DNA of 64,000 nucleotides, taken from the NCBI RefSeq assembly GCF_008085905.1, contig NZ_VSFF01000001.1, positions 795,009-859,008 of the forward strand, read 5' to 3'. Positions 59,833 to 64,000 of the stretch are shown in pieces. Positions within the stretch are counted from its first letter, which is position 1. The number at the start of each line of letters is the position of its first letter. A model generated the notes under the pieces. That model saw nothing but the letters and a program-made list of their open reading frames with translations. It made no database searches and had not been told where the DNA came from. The translations under genes were made by a program, and so were the position numbers. The DNA comes from Actinomadura syzygii. GTDB lineage: Bacteria; Actinomycetota; Actinomycetes; Streptosporangiales; Streptosporangiaceae.

Positions 59833-60459
59833 ATGACGACGGAGTACTCGGTGTGTCCCGGAACCGACGGTGAACGCGCTCTCCAGCGAAGGTTGGAAAC
59901 GACGGAGCGCGCCATTCGGTTCTACGACAAGCAAATGCTGGACCATCTCAACTCGCACATGCAGGCGTTCGTCCGGCGGCAGGAGATGTTCTTCGTCGCG
60001 ACCGCCGACCGGCGCGGAGAATGCGACAGTTCTTTTCGCGCCGGGCCGCCCGGCGTCCTGTTCGTCGCGGACGAGCGCACGGTCCTGTACCCGGAGTACA
60101 GGGGCAACGGGGTGTTCGCGAGCTTGGGCAACATCGAAGAGAACCCGCATGTGGGAATCGTCATCATCGACTTCGAGCGCAGCCGCATCGGGCTGCACAT
60201 CAATGGCGGAGCCGAGATTTTAGAAAGCGCCGCGGCGCGTGCGATGTGGCCCGACCTTCCGGTGGAGCAGTCACCGGGGCAGCGTGCGCAGGTGTGGGTG
60301 AAGGTGTCGGTGGAAGAGGCTTACATCCACTGCGCCAAGCACATTCCGCACATGCGGAAGGTCTCGCGGGAAGAGGCCCGCTCGTGGGGGACCGGTGATT
60401 TCCGGCGCAAGGGCGGCGATTTCTTCCACGCCGCCCAGGAACGCGCGAAGAGCGACTGA
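59833..60459 (+). CDS. Pyridoxamine-phosphate-oxidase-fold flavoprotein
   Basis: This 208-residue protein has the PPOX split-barrel pattern: FFVATADRRGECDSSFRAG, VLFVADERTVLYPEYRGNG, the basic loop NIEENPHVGIVIIDFER and LHINGGAEILE. Such proteins bind FMN, or F420 in some actinobacterial subgroups, and act as oxidases, reductases or heme-degrading enzymes. The long N-terminal helix (LETTERAIRFYDKQMLDHLN) and the HCAKHIPHMRKV segment are typical of the general-stress-like subgroup. Codon use is less GC-biased than in the neighbours, which suggests transfer. Its neighbour is the altered IS4-type transposase. Confidence 0.85.
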   Translation: MTTEYSVCPGTDGERALQRRLETTERAIRFYDKQMLDHLNSHMQAFVRRQEMFFVATADRRGECDSSFRAGPPGVLFVADERTVLYPEYRGNGVFASLGNIEENPHVGIVIIDFERSRIGLHINGGAEILESAAARAMWPDLPVEQSPGQRAQVWVKVSVEEAYIHCAKHIPHMRKVSREEARSWGTGDFRRKGGDFFHAAQERAKSD

Positions 60460-60461
60460 GC

Positions 60462-60514
60462 CCCGCCGCCCGCCCGGCCGCCCGCCCGGCCGCCCGACGG
60501 GCCGCCGGGCGGGA
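60462..60514 (+). terminator. GC-rich repeat and hairpin after the PPOX-like gene
   Basis: CCGCCCGCCCGG-like 12-nt units occur about three times, followed by CCGCCGGGCGGG, which can pair back with CCGCCCGGC. The combination probably forms a terminator, although several pairings are possible. Confidence 0.45.
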
Positions 60515-60601
60515 TGGGAACGATGTCGGCGAGCGCGCGTTTCGCCACCTTGACGGGCCCCCAGGGGACAAAAGTGGCGGAGGATGCAATAAAAAGGGGA
60601 C

Positions 60602-61405
60602 ATGAGCCAGCCTTCGCCGCGTGTGATCGCCACTGACCTCGACGGGACGGTCGTGCGCTCCGATGGAACGATCTCAGCCCGGACCGCCGCCGCCCTCGCC
60701 CGCGTCGAGCGGGCCGGGGCGATGCTCGTCATGGTCACCGGCCGACCGCCGCGCTGGATGGCGGACGTCGCGGCGGCCGCGGGCCACCACGGCGTCGCCA
60801 TCTGCGCGAACGGCGCCGTGCTGTACGACCTGCACACCGAGACCGTCCTGGAGACGCGGGAGATCCCGCCCGCGGTGATCGCGGAGACGGTGGGGCGGCT
60901 CCGCGCCGTCGCGCCCGGCCTGCGGTTCGCGGTCGAGCACCCGACCGGGTTCGTGTTCGAGTCCACCTACGACCTCGAACGGCTGGACGTCGAGGCCCTC
61001 GGCGGCCGTTCGGTGGACCCGGCCGACCTCGCCGACCGCAGCGGCACCAAGCTGCTCGCCTTCGACCCGGCGGGCGACCCCGACGTGCTGACCGAGACGG
61101 CCGTCCAGGCGGTCGGCGACCTGGTGACGGTGACGCACTCGTCCAAGCGGGCCCTGCTGGAGATGAGCGCGCACGGCGTCACGAAGGCGAGCGCGCTCGC
61201 CGCGCTGTGCGCCGAGCACGGCTTCGGGTCCGCGGACGTGACGGCGTTCGGCGACATGCCGAACGACCTGCCGATGCTCACCTGGGCGGGCGTCTCGTAC
61301 GGGGTGGCGAACGCGCATCCGCTGGTGCTTGCGGCCGTCACGCACAAGACGTCCACGAACGACGACGACGGGGTCGCCGAGATCCTCGAACGCCTCTACC
61401 CGTGA
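60602..61405 (+). CDS. Cof-type HAD-superfamily phosphatase
   Basis: This 267-residue HAD hydrolase has motif I IATDLDGTVV, motif II VMVTGRPP, a C2-type cap (about 85-185), a Lys in GTKLLAF and motif IV ADVTAFGDMPNDLPML. Cof-type members dephosphorylate sugar phosphates or cofactors. AAAAAGGGG lies close before the ATG. It is the gene that directly follows serS in Streptomyces as I recall, but here a transposase and a PPOX-like gene intervene. Its stop codon is copied in the following repeat. The substrate is unknown. Confidence 0.9.
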   Translation: MSQPSPRVIATDLDGTVVRSDGTISARTAAALARVERAGAMLVMVTGRPPRWMADVAAAAGHHGVAICANGAVLYDLHTETVLETREIPPAVIAETVGRLRAVAPGLRFAVEHPTGFVFESTYDLERLDVEALGGRSVDPADLADRSGTKLLAFDPAGDPDVLTETAVQAVGDLVTVTHSSKRALLEMSAHGVTKASALAALCAEHGFGSADVTAFGDMPNDLPMLTWAGVSYGVANAHPLVLAAVTHKTSTNDDDGVAEILERLYP

Positions 61406-61439
61406 GAACGGGTTGTCTGAGAACGACCGAATGAGAACG
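61403..61439 (+). repeat. TGAGAACG repeated three times from the HAD stop codon
   Basis: TGAGAACG occurs at 61403 (the real stop), 61418 and 61432, with spacings of 15 and 14 nt. It is another stop-anchored repeat. The last copy runs into the terminator stem. Confidence 0.75.
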
Positions 61440-61470
61440 GCCGCGCCCCCGTCGAAGGGGTGCGGCCGTT
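61436..61470. terminator. Bidirectional terminator hairpin
   Basis: AACGGCCGCGCCCC (61436-61449) pairs with 61457-61470 with one G-U pair, followed by TCTTTGC. It lies between the convergent HAD and bpa genes. Confidence 0.8.
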
Positions 61471-61483
61471 TCTTTGCGGACGT

Positions 61484-62020
61484 CTACAGGTACGGGCCGG
61501 AGGCGCGGTGGCCGGGGCCTTCCTCGTCGGCGCTCGGGGGGACCATCCCGGCGGGCAGGGCGCGGCGCATCTGCTCCAACTGCGCGCGGGCCGCCATCTG
61601 CTGGGCGAACAGCGTCGTCTGGATGCCGTGGAACAGGCCCTCCAGCCAGCCGACGAGCTGGGCCTGCGCGATCCGCAGCTCGCCCTCGCTCGGCACGACG
61701 TTCTCGGCGAACGGCAGCGACAGCCGCTCCAGCTCCTCGACCAGCTCGGGCGCGAGACCGTCCTCGAGCTCCTTGATGGACGACTTGTGGATCTCGCGCA
61801 GCCGGGCGCGGCTCGCCTCGTCGAGGGGGGCGGCCTTGACCTCGTCCAGCAGCTGCCGGATCATGCCGCCGATCCGCATCACCTTCGCGGGCTGCTCCAC
61901 CATGTCGGTGACGGACTTGCCCTCGGACTCGCCCCCGCCGCCCTCGACGGCGATGCCGTTCGGGCCGACGACGAGCACCTGCGGCTCCTGTTCTGACTGG
62001 TTCTTCGAAGGCTCGCTCAT
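61484..62020 (-). CDS. bpa: Bacterial proteasome activator
   Basis: The 178-residue protein matches Bpa/PafE (DUF2587), the ATP-independent ring activator of the actinobacterial 20S proteasome. Visible are VLVVGPNGIAVEGGG, VTDMVEQPAKVMRIGGMIRQ, LEDGLAPELVEELERLSLPF and GWLEGLFHGIQTTLFAQQMA. The extreme C terminus, which docks into the proteasome alpha ring, reads GPYL rather than the GQYL I know from characterised members. ATG 62020 has GTGGAG upstream. It is 13 nt downstream of the quinone reductase on the same strand, so probably in its operon. Confidence 0.92.
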   Translation of the reverse strand: MSEPSKNQSEQEPQVLVVGPNGIAVEGGGGESEGKSVTDMVEQPAKVMRIGGMIRQLLDEVKAAPLDEASRARLREIHKSSIKELEDGLAPELVEELERLSLPFAENVVPSEGELRIAQAQLVGWLEGLFHGIQTTLFAQQMAARAQLEQMRRALPAGMVPPSADEEGPGHRASGPYL

Positions 62021-62033
62021 AAACTCCACATCC

Positions 62034-62990
62034 TCACACGGTCAGCAGGATCTTGCCGACGTGAACGCTGTCTTCGAGCGCCCGGTGCGCGGCCGCCGCG
62101 TCGGCCATCGGGACGCGGCGGTCGACGACCGTCCGGATCCGTCCCGCCTCCAGCAGCGGCCACACGTGCTCGCGGACGCCCGCCACGATCGCCGCCTTCT
62201 CGTCCGCCGGACGGGCCCGCAGCGTCGTCGCGTGGACGGCCGCGCGCTTGCCCAGCAGCTTCCCGAGGTCCAGCTCCGCCCGCGCGCCGCCCTGCAGCCC
62301 GATCACCATGAGACGGCCGCCGACGGCGAGCGCGTCCACGTTGCGGGCCAGGTACTTCGCGCCGATCAGGTCGAGGATCACGTCGTAGGGGCCGTGCTCG
62401 ACGAAGTCGTCCTCGCGGTAGTTGACGACCAGGTCCGCGCCGAGTTCGCGGCAGCGCGCCGCCTTCTCCGCGCTGCCGACGGTCGTCACGACGCGGGCGC
62501 CGCGCGCCTTGGCGAGCTGGATCGCGAACGTGCCGATGCCGCTGCCGCCGCCGTGCGCGAGCAGGGTCTCCCCGGCGCGCAGCCCGCCGAGCTGGAACAC
62601 GTTCGACCACACCGTGCAGGCCACCTCGGGCAGCCCGGCCGCCTCCACGAGATCGACGCCGCGCGGCACCGGGAGGACCTGTCCGGCGGGCACCGCGACC
62701 TTCTCGGCGTACCCGCCGCCGGTGAGCAGCGCGCATACCTCGTCGCCGACGCTCAGGCCCGTCACATCGGCGCCCAGCTCGGCGACGCGTCCGGACACCT
62801 CAAGGCCCGGATACGGGGGAGCGCCCTTCGGGGGCGGGTAGAAGCCCTTGCGCTGCATGACGTCCGCGCGGTTGACGGCGCTCGCGGCCACGTCGATCAG
62901 CACCTCGTCCGGGCCCGGCGCCGGGTCGGGTACCTCCGTCCACGTCAGGACGTCGGCGTCGCCCGGCTCGCGGATAACGATCGCATGCAT
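62034..62990 (-). CDS. NAD(P)H-quinone oxidoreductase (PIG3-like MDR)
   Basis: This 318-residue zinc-free medium-chain reductase has VNRADVMQRKGFYPPPKGAP, PGLEVSGRVAELG, the dinucleotide motif LAHGGGSGIGTFAIQLAKAR and VGKILLTV at the end, matching the PIG3 quinone oxidoreductase subgroup. It probably reduces quinones in the cytoplasm with NADPH. GTG 62999 is the alternative start. It precedes bpa by 13 nt, which may link oxidative stress and proteasomal degradation, but the link is only positional. Confidence 0.9.
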   Translation of the reverse strand: MHAIVIREPGDADVLTWTEVPDPAPGPDEVLIDVAASAVNRADVMQRKGFYPPPKGAPPYPGLEVSGRVAELGADVTGLSVGDEVCALLTGGGYAEKVAVPAGQVLPVPRGVDLVEAAGLPEVACTVWSNVFQLGGLRAGETLLAHGGGSGIGTFAIQLAKARGARVVTTVGSAEKAARCRELGADLVVNYREDDFVEHGPYDVILDLIGAKYLARNVDALAVGGRLMVIGLQGGARAELDLGKLLGKRAAVHATTLRARPADEKAAIVAGVREHVWPLLEAGRIRTVVDRRVPMADAAAAHRALEDSVHVGKILLTV

Positions 62991-63183
62991 ACCGGCCACG
63001 CTACCGGGCGTCTGGAACGGGGTTACGGCCCACCGGACGCGACGCCCGCCGGGGCCGCTCCGCGGGGTCGACGTCGATCTTCGCGGTGGATGCGTGGTAT
63101 TGGCACACGGGTATCCTGCCTTGGGGCCATTCGCCCACCTGCACCGTGTTGATCATCAGAGGCGTGCCCGAGGGGGAAGAACG

Positions 63184-64000
63184 GTGGCGAGGAACGAGCA
63201 CGACGGGCGTTCCCTGGAGGAGCGGCTGGCCTCTCTCGACGCGATGAGCGACGACGGCGGGCGGTCCGCACCCGAGGGCGAACGGCCGCCGGAGGCGCAG
63301 TCCCCGTCCCAGGGTCCCCCGCCGGGCCCTCCCCAGGTCCCTCAGCAGGCGCCCGCCGAGCAGGAGAACGCGCCGCCGCCGCTGCCGCTGCCACCGCCGC
63401 CCGTGCCGGGTGAGCCCGTGCCGGGTGAGAGCGGCCCGCCGTCCCCGCAGGGCGATCCGGGCGGCAACCCGTGGCTCTCCGCGCCGCCCGCGTTCCAGCA
63501 GGCCCCGGAGGGCTACCCGCCGGAGAACTTCGGCCCGCCGCAGCCCCCGCCCTATGACGGCGGCCCCATGCCGCAGCCGTTCGACGGAGGGATGCTGCCT
63601 CCGCCCTATCCGGGTGCGGGCGGCTTCCAGGGGCACGACCCCGCGCAGGTCCCGCAGCCGCCGCAGCCTCCGCAGCCTCCGTATCCGCCGCAGCAGTCGC
63701 CGTACGACGCCAACGGCAACACCGCTCCCCCGCTCGACCAGCTCCCGCCCTACGCGGCCGACCAGTTCCCCTCACGGGACGCGGAAGCAGCCGCCCCGCC
63801 ATACCAGCAGGACCCGGAAGCCACCTCGTACCAGCAGTTCCCACCCATCGACCCGAACGCCGGTCCGCCGCAGTTCCCGCCGATGGACCCGAACGCGGGC
63901 CAGCCGCCGTTCCAGCCCGGCGACCCGAACACCGGACAGCCGCAGTTCTCCCCGGGCGACCCGAACGCGGGACAGCCGCAATTCCCGCCGATGGACCCGA
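63184..64000 (+). CDS. Pro/Gln-rich protein with 12-residue repeats, 3' end cut by window
   Basis: GTG 63184, preceded by GGGGGAAG, opens a frame that runs off the window after 272 codons. It starts with a short charged helix (SLEERLASLDAMSDDGG). A long Pro/Gln/Gly/Tyr-rich region follows and then a 12-residue repeat of the type F-P-P-M-D-P-N-A-G-Q-P-Q (at least four copies from about 63838). TATCCT lies near 63112. Actinobacterial proteins with such N termini often continue into a ParA/MinD-like ATPase or a secretion ATPase, but nothing in the window shows this. Confidence 0.7.
   Translation, partial: MARNEHDGRSLEERLASLDAMSDDGGRSAPEGERPPEAQSPSQGPPPGPPQVPQQAPAEQENAPPPLPLPPPPVPGEPVPGESGPPSPQGDPGGNPWLSAPPAFQQAPEGYPPENFGPPQPPPYDGGPMPQPFDGGMLPPPYPGAGGFQGHDPAQVPQPPQPPQPPYPPQQSPYDANGNTAPPLDQLPPYAADQFPSRDAEAAAPPYQQDPEATSYQQFPPIDPNAGPPQFPPMDPNAGQPPFQPGDPNTGQPQFSPGDPNAGQPQFPPMDP

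Overview
The window is very GC-rich, with nearly every third codon position G or C, frequent GTG starts, and long antisense reading frames that are compositional shadows. The gene set points to a filamentous or mycelial actinobacterium, and an Actinomadura-like Thermomonosporaceae member is my best guess. Supporting genes are a bacterial proteasome activator (Bpa), a MatB-type deacetylase/glycosyltransferase, a streptogrisin-type protease, an SSI-type inhibitor, an MmyB-type regulator, DUF4446, and the pheA/serS/HAD block. No rRNA, tRNA or CRISPR array was recognised.

Layout. 1-4.9 kb: the 3' part of a secreted S33 peptidase, an amino-acid permease, an ATP-grasp protein and a secreted S1 protease. 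4.9-11.5 kb: a run of small redox modules, each pairing an oxidoreductase or SnoaL-like protein with a one-component regulator (MerR, XRE/MmyB, TetR, AraC); several have visible operators. 11.5-20.9 kb: a diverged HisI-like protein, a DUF5996 protein, an ECF sigma factor coupled to a membrane partner, a MatAB-like surface-polysaccharide pair, TenA, an MFS transporter, and an Old Yellow Enzyme with MarR. 21-25 kb: a copper operon (copZ, a His-rich exported protein, copA) behind two CsoR-like boxes, then a non-coding stretch rich in DnaA-box-like 9-mers, then an Fpg/Nei glycosylase. 26-32.5 kb: a LURP-like protein, an SSI-like lipoprotein, a rhodanese, a TPP riboswitch with an HMP transporter, a PAS-GAF-PAS histidine kinase and an RsbW-like ATPase. 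32.6-42.7 kb: arginine deiminase, an MFS transporter, a diverged EF-Tu paralog behind a structured leader with a possible leader ORF, an exonuclease/phosphatase-like exported protein, an acyl-CoA synthetase, small membrane proteins and a two-component system. 43-50.7 kb: a STAS protein, an envelope-glycan cluster (GT2, GT-C, phosphatase-like membrane protein, GT87), DUF4446 and pheA. 50.7-61.5 kb: the pheA-serS-HAD block that I remember as compact in Streptomyces is split here by accessory genes, including a 1146-residue ATPase/helical-repeat/GT4 fusion and an IS4-type transposase lacking its first catalytic Asp. 61.5-64 kb: bpa, a quinone reductase, and the Pro/Gln-rich start of a protein that runs off the end.

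The most interesting items are: (i) the P-loop ATPase-helical repeat-GT4 glycosyltransferase fusion, which resembles NTPase-driven conflict systems; (ii) the EF-Tu paralog whose leader can form mutually exclusive hairpins over a 37-codon ORF; (iii) short tandem repeats that start at and copy the stop codon at about seven gene ends, in one case giving TGA in all three frames; (iv) a 44-bp near-perfect palindrome between an MmyB-type regulator and its divergent neighbour; (v) paired 28-29 nt elements that probably bind the local AraC regulator; and (vi) at least a dozen genes with a TANNNT box 6-7 nt before the start codon, as expected for leaderless transcripts.
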